Below are positions 16,144 through 24,178 of a stretch of DNA of 46,741 nt, piece after piece. A program made the position numbers and the translations under genes. A model generated the notes under the pieces. It ran no database searches. It was not told where the DNA came from and saw only the letters and a list, made by a program, of their open reading frames with translations. Origin of the DNA: CALBZH01 sp964538515 (lineage in GTDB: Bacteria; Desulfobacterota; Syntrophobacteria; Syntrophobacterales; Syntrophobacteraceae); the NCBI GenBank assembly GCA_964538515.1, contig CAZIEW010000042.1, positions 1-46,741 of the forward strand, given 5' to 3'. Position 1 is the stretch's first letter. Each line of letters begins with the position of its first letter.

Positions 16144-17868
16144 TCAAGACGACTCAAAAAGTGGAACAAATGAAAAAACCGACACGTCCACGAGCCCGCG
16201 ATCACTCAGCTTGAGCTCCGGAATCACGGGCAGTGCCAGGAAAGAAAGGGCCATGAACGGGTTGTGCAGGGCGCAGCCGTAGGTCATCGCCCGCTGCTTC
16301 AGCGCTTCGATCTGCGTCACCACCTGATCGAGAGGCTGATCCGACATGAGGCCTCCAATGGGGAGGGGCAGAAGGACAACGGAATCATCCCATGCGCCGA
16401 TGGCCATCCCACCGCCGCTGGCACGCACCGCCTCGGCGACCCTGACGATGTCCTCATCGGAGGTGCCGACGGCGATCAGGTTGTGAGAATCATGCGCCAC
16501 GGTGGAAGCGATGGCTCCTCGCTTCAGCCCGAATCCCTGGACAAACGCCACGGAAGGCTTGGCTGCAGCGTCGTAGCGATTGAAAACGGCAAGCTTCAAC
16601 ACATCCCATTCCACGTCGATGAGGACCCGCCCATTTTGAGCCTTTGGCTCGACCAGCACCTTATCGGTGAGCAATGTTCCTTCCCGGACCCGTATGACCT
16701 TCATACTCCCCGGCCGTGCGGTTACGGCGAGATCCTCCGGAACAATTCTCTCGATGCGCATGGGACTTGGGGGAGGAGCGATCTCCGGAAACGGCTCGCC
16801 AATCAGGCGCCCGTCGCGGGCCAGCTCTTTCCCTGACTTAAAGACCCGGATGGGCACCCAAGGCTCAAGGGTCGGACTCAGCGAGAAATCCGCCTGAAAC
16901 CCCGGAGCAAGGGCTCCCAGCCCTTGCAGACCGAAATAGCTTGCCGGCGTCCATGAAGCGAGCGTAATGGCCCTCACCGGCTCCAGCCCCAGAGCCATCG
17001 CCTTGTTGACGATAACATTCATGTGACCGTCGCGCAGCAGGTCGTCGGCGTGCCGGTCGTCACTCACCAGCATGCATCGAGGCCAGGTCTGATCGTCGAC
17101 CAACGGAAGAAGAGCCGCCAAGTCTTTCGACTGGCTTCCCTCACGAATCATGATGACCATCCCTTTAGAGAGCTTTTCCATCGCTTCGGGCAGGGCCGTG
17201 CACTCATGATCCGATCCGATTCCACCAACCAGGTAAGCATTCAATCCAAGCCCCGTCAACTGAGGCGCATGGCCGTCGATAACCCTTCCTTGAAAGAGGA
17301 TGACCTTGTCCAGCACTTCGGGTATGGCCAGCGTCACGCCGGGGAAATTCATCATTTCGGCAAGACCCACGACGCGCTCATGGGGGCAGATCGACAAAAG
17401 ATCCACGGCGCGCAGCACCGCTCCCGATGTCTCCAGCGGAGAGGCGGGAACGCAGCTGGGGAGGTTGAAGAACATATCGAGCGGCAACAATGCGGCGGAG
17501 TCCAGGAAGTAGCGGATGCCATCCAATCCGAGCACGTTGGCGATCTCGTGCGGATCGGCTACCACCGCGGTTGTGCCCCACCGGAGGGCCGCCGCCGCGA
17601 ACTGAGCCGGACTCAGCATCGTGCTCTCGATGTGGAGGTGCCCATCAATAAAGCCCGGAGCCGCATACATGCCGCCGGCGTCGACAACGGCCTCGGCCTC
17701 ATAGTCTCCCCATCCCACGACCTTCCCGCCATGAATGCCAAGATTCACGGTTTCAATACGTCCCGAGAGAACGTTCACCAACTGGCAGTTTCGGATACAA
17801 AGCTCGACGGGCCGCTTGCCTTGAGCCGCTTCGATGGCTTGGGTGAGAGTGCACGAGCTCCATTTCAT
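16144..17868 (-). CDS. ade: Adenine deaminase
   Basis: The 574-residue amidohydrolase converts adenine to hypoxanthine and ammonia in purine salvage. It has the metal-binding motif His77-x-His79 in PGFIDGHLHIEST, DPHEIANVLG, the LVSDDRHADDLL strand and the C-terminal AHDSHNLIAVG block typical of AdeC. The length matches the family. GGAGAAAG lies before the ATG. It follows the bifunctional-nuclease gene after 114 bases and precedes the ferritin-like gene; the three may be co-transcribed. Together with purA at 22.7 kb this covers adenine entry and AMP synthesis, but no regulatory link is seen. Confidence 0.95.
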   Translation of the reverse strand: MKWSSCTLTQAIEAAQGKRPVELCIRNCQLVNVLSGRIETVNLGIHGGKVVGWGDYEAEAVVDAGGMYAAPGFIDGHLHIESTMLSPAQFAAAALRWGTTAVVADPHEIANVLGLDGIRYFLDSAALLPLDMFFNLPSCVPASPLETSGAVLRAVDLLSICPHERVVGLAEMMNFPGVTLAIPEVLDKVILFQGRVIDGHAPQLTGLGLNAYLVGGIGSDHECTALPEAMEKLSKGMVIMIREGSQSKDLAALLPLVDDQTWPRCMLVSDDRHADDLLRDGHMNVIVNKAMALGLEPVRAITLASWTPASYFGLQGLGALAPGFQADFSLSPTLEPWVPIRVFKSGKELARDGRLIGEPFPEIAPPPSPMRIERIVPEDLAVTARPGSMKVIRVREGTLLTDKVLVEPKAQNGRVLIDVEWDVLKLAVFNRYDAAAKPSVAFVQGFGLKRGAIASTVAHDSHNLIAVGTSDEDIVRVAEAVRASGGGMAIGAWDDSVVLLPLPIGGLMSDQPLDQVVTQIEALKQRAMTYGCALHNPFMALSFLALPVIPELKLSDRGLVDVSVFSFVPLFESS

Positions 17869-17982
17869 GGAATCTTTCTCCAGGAACCGATCTGCGGGCA
17901 GGGATCACGCTCTGACGTGCGGACAGCGAATGCGCCGGTATCCGATGGGTCGCGGACGGCGGGGGGCTCGAGCGTGGGTCAT

Positions 17983-18480
17983 CTACATCTTGTACTTGCT
18001 GAATTCTTCGGGATCGAGCTTGTCCAACAGGTCAGCCCAATCCTCTTTCCGTTCTTTCGTGAACAGGGGGCGAGCCGATTCGTCATTGTTCTGGGACCTG
18101 CTGAGCACCTCTTCGTTCACGAAGATCGGTGCGTTCATGCGCAGAGCAATGGCGATCGCGTCACTCGGTCGCGCATCAATGGTGCTCAAACGATCATGGT
18201 CTCGGAGGTAAATCAGGGCATAGTAGGTGTTGTTTCGCAAGTCACAGACCTCGATCCGCTCAACCGTTACGTTCAGCTCGTTGAAGAAGCTCTTGATCAG
18301 ATCGTGGGTCATGGGGCGGGGAAAGTGAATCTTTTCGAGCTCCGTTGCGATGGACGTCGCCTCAAGGAGCCCGATCCAGATCGGGAGCGCCCGTTTCTCC
18401 TGAAGGTCCTTCAAGATCACGATCGGTGTGTTCGTCTGTGGATCCATGACCAGCCCGGACACTCTCATTTCTCTAAACAT
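17983..18480 (-). CDS. Bifunctional nuclease family protein (DUF151)
   Basis: The 165-residue protein is a BFN domain of the plant and Thermotoga type. It has LPIWIGLLEATSIATEL near the N-terminus, RPMTHDLIKSF and the conserved DARPSDAIAIALRMNAPIFV segment. A short acidic tail follows, as in UVR-linked members but without the UVR motif. Members have been reported to cleave DNA or RNA, yet their bacterial role is unclear. GAGGAG before ATG 18480 fixes the start over the internal Met five codons later. The gene lies between yjbQ and ade on the same strand, behind a long hairpin. Confidence 0.88.
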   Translation of the reverse strand: MFREMRVSGLVMDPQTNTPIVILKDLQEKRALPIWIGLLEATSIATELEKIHFPRPMTHDLIKSFFNELNVTVERIEVCDLRNNTYYALIYLRDHDRLSTIDARPSDAIAIALRMNAPIFVNEEVLSRSQNNDESARPLFTKERKEDWADLLDKLDPEEFSKYKM

Positions 18481-18550
18481 GACGGCTCCTCGTTGTCACT
18501 TCCGGCTTGCCGATCCCAATACGCTCCTAACAAGACGGGTCCAGGGTAAA

Positions 18551-18592
18551 TCTTAAAGGCGGCTCATCTTATCACTGATGAGCCATTTAAGA
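18551..18592 (-). terminator. Long hairpin between yjbQ and the bifunctional-nuclease gene
   Basis: TCTTAAA and TTTAAGA at the ends and GGCTCATC (18561-18568) with GATGAGCC (18577-18584) inside form a two-part stem. On the minus strand it is followed only by ATTTACC, so it may be a weak terminator for proS-yjbQ, a promoter-proximal structure of the next gene, or an RNA processing site. CCACC(N)GGTGG just to the right extends the symmetric region. Confidence 0.45.
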
Positions 18593-18630
18593 CCACCTTT
18601 TTTAGGATGGTGGTTCAACCCTGCTCGATA

Positions 18631-19047
18631 TCACTCACCGATGATCTTAACCAGGACGCGCTTTTTGCGACGCCCGTCGAACTCCCCGTAGAAGACCTGC
18701 TCCCATGTACCCAAGTCCAGCTTGCCCTCCGTCACCGCGACGACGACCTCCCGCCCCATGATCTGGCGCTTCATGTGCGCATCCGCGTTGTCCTCGCCCA
18801 CATTGTGCTGGTATTGGGAGACGGGTGCGTGCGGGGCGAGCTTCTCCAGCCACACCGCATAATCGTGGTGGAGTCCGGATTCGTCGTCATTGATGAAGAC
18901 CGAAGCGGTGATGTGCATGGCATTGCATAGGAGCAGCCCTTCCTTGATGCCGCTCTCTCTCAAGCAGGTCTCGACTTGCTCCGTGATGTTGATGAATCCG
19001 AGTCGGGATGGGACGTCGAGCCAAAGCTCTTTGCGATAGGATTTCAT
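18631..19047 (-). CDS. yjbQ: YjbQ family protein (UPF0047)
   Basis: The 138-residue protein matches the UPF0047/YjbQ family over its whole length: GLLLCNAMHITASVFINDDE, HMKRQIMG, and the C-terminal LGTWEQVFYGEFDGRRKKRV. Family members show weak thiamine-phosphate synthase activity in vitro; their true function is unsettled. ATG 19047 gives the family length and has AGGAAA upstream; the frame extends 18 codons further without support. The gene begins 50 bases after proS, so the two are probably co-transcribed. Confidence 0.92.
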   Translation of the reverse strand: MKSYRKELWLDVPSRLGFINITEQVETCLRESGIKEGLLLCNAMHITASVFINDDESGLHHDYAVWLEKLAPHAPVSQYQHNVGEDNADAHMKRQIMGREVVVAVTEGKLDLGTWEQVFYGEFDGRRKKRVLVKIIGE

Positions 19048-19097
19048 CGTACCGTTTCCTGAAACAACCGATGCCCTTCCGGTCTGGTTTCGCTGCC

Positions 19098-20843
19098 TCA
19101 TTCAGGCATGTATGGGAGAGCGTCGAGCGACGGTTGCAGTGATTTGAGAGCTCGATCGAGGACGGCTTCGATCTCGCTTTGCGCACAAATCACGACCTCC
19201 CCCGTTTTGCGTACTTTGACCTCCAGCTGGGCCGTCTTTTGCAGCTTCTGGCTGACCACCACGCGAATCGGGATGCCGAGCAGATCAGCGTCCTTGAGCT
19301 TGACTCCTGGAGATTCGTCACGATCGTCATACAGCACATCATAGCGACTTCGGAGCTGATCATAGAGTGATTCTGCTGCTTCGGGTACCCCCCCTTTTTG
19401 CCCCAGGGCCGTCACAATGACCTGATAAGGAGCGATGGTTACCGGAAACACGAGGCCCGAATCGTCGTGCCATTGCTCGATAGCCGCGGCCATCAGTCGC
19501 TCGACGCCGATTCCGTAACATCCCATCACCACGCGCTGATTCTCGCCCGCCGCGTCCAGGTAGGTGACGTCCATGCTGTCCGAAGCCGTGTATTTGATGC
19601 CCAGCTTGAAGGTGTGCCCGAGCTCGATGCCGCGCTTGATGAGGAGCCTGCCTTCGCTGCATTGGGCGCACGGGTCTCCATGACGAGCTTCCGCAATGTC
19701 CACCCGCTCGCTCACGGAAAAGTCACGCCCCACCATTACGTTCTTGATGTGGACATCGATTTCATTTCCGCCGGCTACGAAAAGCAGCCCGTCCGTAACG
19801 GAGGTGTCGAAGACCAGCCGCACGCCTTTGAGACCGACTGGTGAGAGAAAGCCTCCGAAGAGCCCCTTGGCGGCGAGGAGTGCTTCGGGTGCCATGTCGA
19901 CGCGAACCGCCTTGAGGTGGTTCGCAAGCTTGGTGTCCGACACCGCAAAGTCGCCCCGGATCACGGCCAGTACAAGCTCCCCGTCGGCTTCGTACGCCAC
20001 GGTTTTGAGAAAGCGATCCTCGCTGATCCCGAAAAAAGCCATGAGGTCGGCAATCGTCTTGACCGCCGGAGTTGCCACTTTCTCCATGGGTGGAGCCGTC
20101 TCCACCGGAGCCTGATTTTGGGGCTTCAACCCGACGGCCTTCTCCGTATTTGCCTGGTAGCCGCACCGGTCACACACGACGAACTGATCTTCTCCATTGA
20201 CCGATTCAAGCATGAACTCATGGGACCCTGTCCCCCCCATGATCCCGGTGTCAGCCTCGATGGGAAAGACGCTGAGTCCACAACGGGCGAAAATGCGCAG
20301 GTACGCGTTGAACATGCGCGGGTAGTAGCGATCCAAGTCATCGAAGTCCCGGTGGAAGCTGTAGGCATCCTTCATGAAGAACTCTCTGACACGCAGCAGA
20401 CCGGCTCGCGGCCTCGCTTCGTCCCTGATCTTCGTTTGGATCTGATAGAGCATGATTGGAAGGTTGCGATAGGATTTGAGGAAGGTCTTGGCAATGTCTG
20501 TCACAACCTCCTCGTGGGTCATCGCCAGGACGAAATCCCTTTCCTTGCGGTCCTTGATCCGAAAAAGCTCTTGACCAATATCGAAGTACCGCTTCGTCCG
20601 TTTCCAGAGCTCCGCGGGGTTGAGAACGGGCATGGTGATCTCCTGCCCCCCGATTGCATCCATTTCCTCTCGGATGATGGTCTTCACCCGTTCCGCGGCC
20701 CTGTGTCCCAATGGAAGCAGCGAGTAAAGCCCGGCTGCAACGGGATGGATGCAGGACCCGCGCAGGAGAAGGATGTGGGATGGTGTTTCGGCTTCTTTCG
20801 GGACTTCATATAAGGTGTGAATGAAGCTTCTGGAATAGCGCAT
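19098..20843 (-). CDS. proS: Prolyl-tRNA synthetase, bacterial type with editing domain
   Basis: The 581-residue class II synthetase charges tRNA-Pro. It has motif 2 (RVREFFMKDAYSFH), motif 3 (GCYGIGVERLMAAAIE), an inserted YbaK-like editing domain (about 225-390, with AVIRGDFAVSDTKLANHL) and a C-terminal anticodon-binding domain ending in YMPE. Start 20843 is preferred to the track of open frame eight codons upstream because AAGGGAG lies six bases before it and MRYSRSFI matches usual family starts. A 10-bp inverted repeat is present in the leader. yjbQ follows. Confidence 0.97.
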   Translation of the reverse strand: MRYSRSFIHTLYEVPKEAETPSHILLLRGSCIHPVAAGLYSLLPLGHRAAERVKTIIREEMDAIGGQEITMPVLNPAELWKRTKRYFDIGQELFRIKDRKERDFVLAMTHEEVVTDIAKTFLKSYRNLPIMLYQIQTKIRDEARPRAGLLRVREFFMKDAYSFHRDFDDLDRYYPRMFNAYLRIFARCGLSVFPIEADTGIMGGTGSHEFMLESVNGEDQFVVCDRCGYQANTEKAVGLKPQNQAPVETAPPMEKVATPAVKTIADLMAFFGISEDRFLKTVAYEADGELVLAVIRGDFAVSDTKLANHLKAVRVDMAPEALLAAKGLFGGFLSPVGLKGVRLVFDTSVTDGLLFVAGGNEIDVHIKNVMVGRDFSVSERVDIAEARHGDPCAQCSEGRLLIKRGIELGHTFKLGIKYTASDSMDVTYLDAAGENQRVVMGCYGIGVERLMAAAIEQWHDDSGLVFPVTIAPYQVIVTALGQKGGVPEAAESLYDQLRSRYDVLYDDRDESPGVKLKDADLLGIPIRVVVSQKLQKTAQLEVKVRKTGEVVICAQSEIEAVLDRALKSLQPSLDALPYMPE

Positions 20844-20870
20844 GGTGGCTCCCTTGCCGCTGTTCAAGCT

Positions 20871-20898
20871 GTAAGGATCCTTAGGAATGGATCCTTAC
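20871..20898. repeat. Perfect 10-bp inverted repeat in the proS leader
   Basis: GTAAGGATCC (20871-20880) and GGATCCTTAC (20889-20898) pair around an 8-base loop, 27 bases before the proS start. No T-run follows on either strand. A weak promoter pair on the minus strand (TTGTGA at 21009-21004, TAGTAT at 20985-20980, 18 bases apart) lies upstream and would place the repeat in the mRNA leader. No T-box specifier or antiterminator consensus is seen. Confidence 0.5.
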
Positions 20899-21032
20899 CT
20901 CTCTAGGTCTTGTCTAGGTTTTGTGCTTTCGTGAGCATTGCTTCTTGCTTCAGCTTCATGGACCTGAATGCAACGACCGATACTAGCATGACTTTCCGAG
21001 ACTTCACAATCGATTAGAGTGGCTCGTTTGGC

Positions 21033-21061
21033 TTGACAGGGTTTGGGAGCTTCATTAGCTT
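21033..21061 (+). promoter_or_regulatory. Possible promoter of hsp20-htpX
   Basis: TTGACA (21033-21038) is followed after 17 bases by TAGCTT. The -35 is perfect and the -10 poor. No CIRCE element is seen; a heat-shock sigma site is not clear. Confidence 0.35.
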
Positions 21062-21118
21062 CACGCTTAAACGGTGAGAACAAAACCGCACCATTATGGA
21101 CACCAAGGAGGAACGACT

Positions 21119-21583
21119 GTGCCTGATTGGCAGATGGAGCCTTTGGTCAGTGAGCTGAAGGCGATGAAAAGACGAATGGATACGCTGTATCAAAGGAGCT
21201 GCGGTGGCTCGGGGGAGACAAAATCGCAGCGTGACCCTGAGTGCTCCTGGCATCCCCAGGTCGACATCCTGGAAACGGCGGATGAATGGGTTTATGTGGT
21301 GGATTTGCCGGGTGTTCCCGAAGAAGAGCTTCGTGTGGAGATTGTGGACCATGCGCTACGGATATCCGGTAATCGGCCGTTGCCTTCTGAAGCCGGTGGG
21401 AGCGTGAAGACCATTAGACGCGAGCGGGGCCACGGCCCTTTCTCCCGAAGTCTCGGCATTCCGAGCGAAGCCCGAGAAGACGCCATCCAAGCCGAGCTCA
21501 AGCTCGGAGTGCTCAAGATCATCGTCCCCAAGCAGCGCGCCTCCAAGGCTGCCCAACACAAGGTCACCGTTCATTCCTTGTAG
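21119..21583 (+). CDS. Small heat shock protein, Hsp20/alpha-crystallin family
   Basis: The 154-residue chaperone has an alpha-crystallin domain (about 40-145) with HPQVDILETADEWVYVVDLPGV, RISGNRPL, GPFSRSLGIP and the final strand ELKLGVLKIIVPK. It binds unfolding proteins without ATP. A GTG at 21119 is taken as start because AAGGAGGAA lies at 21105-21113; the ATG 45 bases earlier has no such site. htpX follows after 34 bases, so the pair forms a protein-quality operon combining a holding chaperone with a membrane protease. Confidence 0.92.
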   Translation: MPDWQMEPLVSELKAMKRRMDTLYQRSCGGSGETKSQRDPECSWHPQVDILETADEWVYVVDLPGVPEEELRVEIVDHALRISGNRPLPSEAGGSVKTIRRERGHGPFSRSLGIPSEAREDAIQAELKLGVLKIIVPKQRASKAAQHKVTVHSL

Positions 21584-21617
21584 ACACGACAAGATGCTTT
21601 GACGCGAAGGAGATTGT

Positions 21618-22460
21618 ATGAGCACGCGATTCCGAACGACCATGCTCATGGCCCTTCTGACGGGACTCATCGTCTTGATGGGCCGCCAATTGGGAGGCTC
21701 CCAGGGAATGGTTTTCGCCTTTGTTTTGGCCGCGGCCATGAACATCGGCAGCTATTGGTTTTCCGACAAGATCGTCTTGGCCATGTACAGCGCTCAGCCC
21801 ATCGAGGAGCACGACGCTCCCGAGCTTTACGGGATGGTGCGCGAGATCGCCCGGGAAGCTCAGCTCCCTATGCCGCGCCTCTATCTCATCCCTGAGGAAA
21901 CGCCGAACGCGTTTGCGACCGGTCGTGATCCGGAGCATGCGGTCGTGGCCGTTACCGAGGGGATTCTGCGGCTCCTTTCGCCCCAGGAGATTCGTGGGGT
22001 GCTCGCCCATGAAATGGGGCACGTTCTAAACCGTGACATTTTGGTCAGCTCGATTGCGGCGACTCTTGCGGGTGTCGTGATGATGCTTGCAAACATGCTG
22101 AAGTGGGGTGCCATTTTCGGCGGCGTGCGCAGCGATGATGAAGAGGGCGGCGGGATCCTTGGATTTCTCGTTGCAGCCATTGTCGCCCCCATTGCGGCGA
22201 TGCTGATTCAAATGGCCATTTCACGATCGCGTGAATACCTTGCGGACGAGACCTCGGCGCGCCTGACTCACAATCCGGAGTCCCTAGCGCGGGCTTTGGA
22301 GAAGCTTGCGACGGCTTCACACCGCATCCCGATGATGGATGCAAGACCCGAGACCGCTCACCTTTTCATCGTCAACCCCTTGTCGGGTAGAAGCTTGGCC
22401 AATCTGTTCAGTACCCACCCGCCGATTGAAGAGCGCATTCAAAGGCTACGCTCCATGTGA
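21618..22460 (+). CDS. htpX: Membrane zinc metalloprotease HtpX (M48)
   Basis: The 280-residue protein has two N-terminal hydrophobic segments (about 9-24 and 31-48), the zinc motif His131-Glu132-x2-His135 (HEMGHVLNRD), two further hydrophobic segments (about 143-160 and 177-195) and the third ligand region SREYLADETSARLT. It degrades damaged membrane proteins with the protease face in the cytoplasm. GAAGGAG lies before the ATG. The protein ends in the usual STHPPIEERIQRLRSM. It is co-transcribed with hsp20 and closed by a large hairpin. Confidence 0.96.
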   Translation: MSTRFRTTMLMALLTGLIVLMGRQLGGSQGMVFAFVLAAAMNIGSYWFSDKIVLAMYSAQPIEEHDAPELYGMVREIAREAQLPMPRLYLIPEETPNAFATGRDPEHAVVAVTEGILRLLSPQEIRGVLAHEMGHVLNRDILVSSIAATLAGVVMMLANMLKWGAIFGGVRSDDEEGGGILGFLVAAIVAPIAAMLIQMAISRSREYLADETSARLTHNPESLARALEKLATASHRIPMMDARPETAHLFIVNPLSGRSLANLFSTHPPIEERIQRLRSM

Positions 22461-22476
22461 TCCTTTGTCTCCAATA

Positions 22477-22552
22477 ACGAGGCAGACCCGGTGAGGAAGC
22501 CAGGGGCCGGCGGTACGGCCCCCGGGCGCGAGTCTGCCTCGATTCCCTTCTT
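22477..22552 (+). terminator. Large bipartite hairpin terminator after htpX
   Basis: CGAGGCAGAC (22477-22486) pairs with GTCTGCCTCG (22531-22540), enclosing a second stem GGGGCCG (22502-22508) with CGGCCCC (22515-22521). The T-rich ATTCCCTTCTTTTTC follows. At 64 bases it is much larger than a standard terminator and could also be the 3' end of a small RNA. Confidence 0.65.
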
Positions 22553-22706
22553 TTTCGCTGCCATCTCCATCCTCTGCCACTCCCGAATTTGTTTTGACAG
22601 CCACCCGTTTTTTCATTAGGAATTATGTGCTGTTTTTCACAGCGAAGTCTTGGCGTGGACTCTTCGAGATGCTGCCGCTCGATGCGGTTGGCTTGAGGGC
22701 AAGAGA

Positions 22707-24002
22707 ATGGCAAACGTGGTGATCATCGGAACCCAATGGGGCGATGAAGGCAAAGGGAAGATCGTCGATTTGCTGACGGAGAAAGCCGACTACGTGGTCC
22801 GCTTTCAGGGAGGCAACAATGCCGGACACACCCTGGTGGTGAGCGGCAAGAAGTTCATCTTTCACCTGATCCCGTCGGGTATTCTCCATCCCGGAAAGCT
22901 GTGCATGATTGGAAACGGTGTGGTGCTGGACCCTGCGGTGCTCATCCAGGAGCTGGATGAGCTGGAGCAGGCCGGCATTGCCATCAGTCCCGCGAACCTG
23001 CTCATCAGCCGTTACACCCATGTGATCATGCCCTACCATCGTGCGATGGACGCCGCTCGGGAAGCCAAAAAGGGAGCTGGGAAGATCGGCACCACGGGGC
23101 GTGGCATCGGGCCCTGTTACGAAGACAAGGTCTGCCGGACGGGTGTCCGCGTACACGACCTCTTCGACGAAAAAAAGCTTCGTGAAAAGCTCGAGGTCAA
23201 TTTGGAGGAGAAGAACTTTCTCCTCAAGCAGTTCTTTCGGGCCGACACCCTGAGCCTTGAAGAGATCGCCGAGGAGTACCTCGCGTACGGTCGACGCTTG
23301 AAGCCCTTTGCCGAGAACGTATCGGAGCGCCTCTACGCTGCGGACCGCGAGGGGAAGAACATCCTGTTTGAAGGGGCGCAGGGGACTCACCTGGATGTGG
23401 ATCACGGGACCTACCCCTACGTGACTTCTTCCAACACGGTTGCCGGCAATGCCTGCTGCGGGTCCGGGATTGGTCCGACCCGGATACATCGGGTGGTCGG
23501 CGTGGTAAAGGCCTATACGACCCGGGTGGGAGGAGGACCGTTTGCCACCGAGCTCCTTGATGCCACCGGTGAGCGGATTCAGCAGATCGGCGGGGAATAC
23601 GGTGCCACAACGGGGCGTCCGCGGCGCTGCGGATGGCTCGACATGGTGGTCGTCAATACGTCAGTGAGGCTCAACGGGCTTTCTGGGCTGGCCATGACCA
23701 AACTGGATGTCCTGACGGGCATTCCAACGCTCAAGATCGCCGTGCGCTACCGATGCGGCCACGAAGAGCTGAGCGCGGTGCCGCCCGAGCTGGCTGCCCT
23801 TGAGACCTGCGAGCCCGTGTGTGAGGAATTCCCGGGCTGGGAGGAGGACATCCGTCAAGTGCGCCGGTTCGTTGATCTGCCGGAGAATACCAAACGGTAT
23901 TTGAAGGCGGTTGAAGAAATCTCAGGGGTTCCATTGGAGATCGTCTCTGTGGGCCCGGGTCGGGAGGAGACCATCTTGATTCGGCATCCATTCGCGCCCT
24001 GA
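22707..24002 (+). CDS. purA: Adenylosuccinate synthetase
   Basis: The 431-residue enzyme joins IMP and aspartate with GTP in the first step from IMP to AMP. It has the glycine loop GDEGKGK (12-18) with catalytic Asp13, NNAGHT with His41, GTTGRGIGP, and TTGRPRRCGWLD near the aspartate site. The ATG at 22707 gives the normal MANVV-type start; the frame continues 19 codons upstream without support. It stands alone, with 240 bases before it and 176 after it. Confidence 0.97.
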   Translation: MANVVIIGTQWGDEGKGKIVDLLTEKADYVVRFQGGNNAGHTLVVSGKKFIFHLIPSGILHPGKLCMIGNGVVLDPAVLIQELDELEQAGIAISPANLLISRYTHVIMPYHRAMDAAREAKKGAGKIGTTGRGIGPCYEDKVCRTGVRVHDLFDEKKLREKLEVNLEEKNFLLKQFFRADTLSLEEIAEEYLAYGRRLKPFAENVSERLYAADREGKNILFEGAQGTHLDVDHGTYPYVTSSNTVAGNACCGSGIGPTRIHRVVGVVKAYTTRVGGGPFATELLDATGERIQQIGGEYGATTGRPRRCGWLDMVVVNTSVRLNGLSGLAMTKLDVLTGIPTLKIAVRYRCGHEELSAVPPELAALETCEPVCEEFPGWEEDIRQVRRFVDLPENTKRYLKAVEEISGVPLEIVSVGPGREETILIRHPFAP

Positions 24003-24099
24003 GCTTGATGGATGTGAAAGAAGGATGCTTAAGGGCTGCTGAGCCAAAGTCTCCCGCATCGGTTACGCGTTTGTCACGTGCTCTTATTCACAAAACGAG

Positions 24100-24128
24100 T
24101 TGACGCTTCCTTGATTAAACGATAAATT
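24100..24128 (+). promoter_or_regulatory. Predicted sigma-70 promoter of the orphan H-box gene
   Basis: TTGACG (24100-24105) and TAAATT (24123-24128) are separated by 17 bases in a locally AT-rich stretch, 50 bases before the gene start. Confidence 0.5.
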
Positions 24129-24178
24129 GAATCACTAAGTCCGGTAGTGTTTTTAAGCGAGGGAACAGGGGAGCTTGG

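Noticed and set aside
17023..18549. A 508-codon forward frame across ade and the bifunctional-nuclease gene
   Set aside because: It spans two well-identified reverse genes and the gap between them and has no domain of its own.
19917..20813. A 298-codon forward frame inside proS
   Set aside because: It is a shadow of the synthetase gene, with no independent support.
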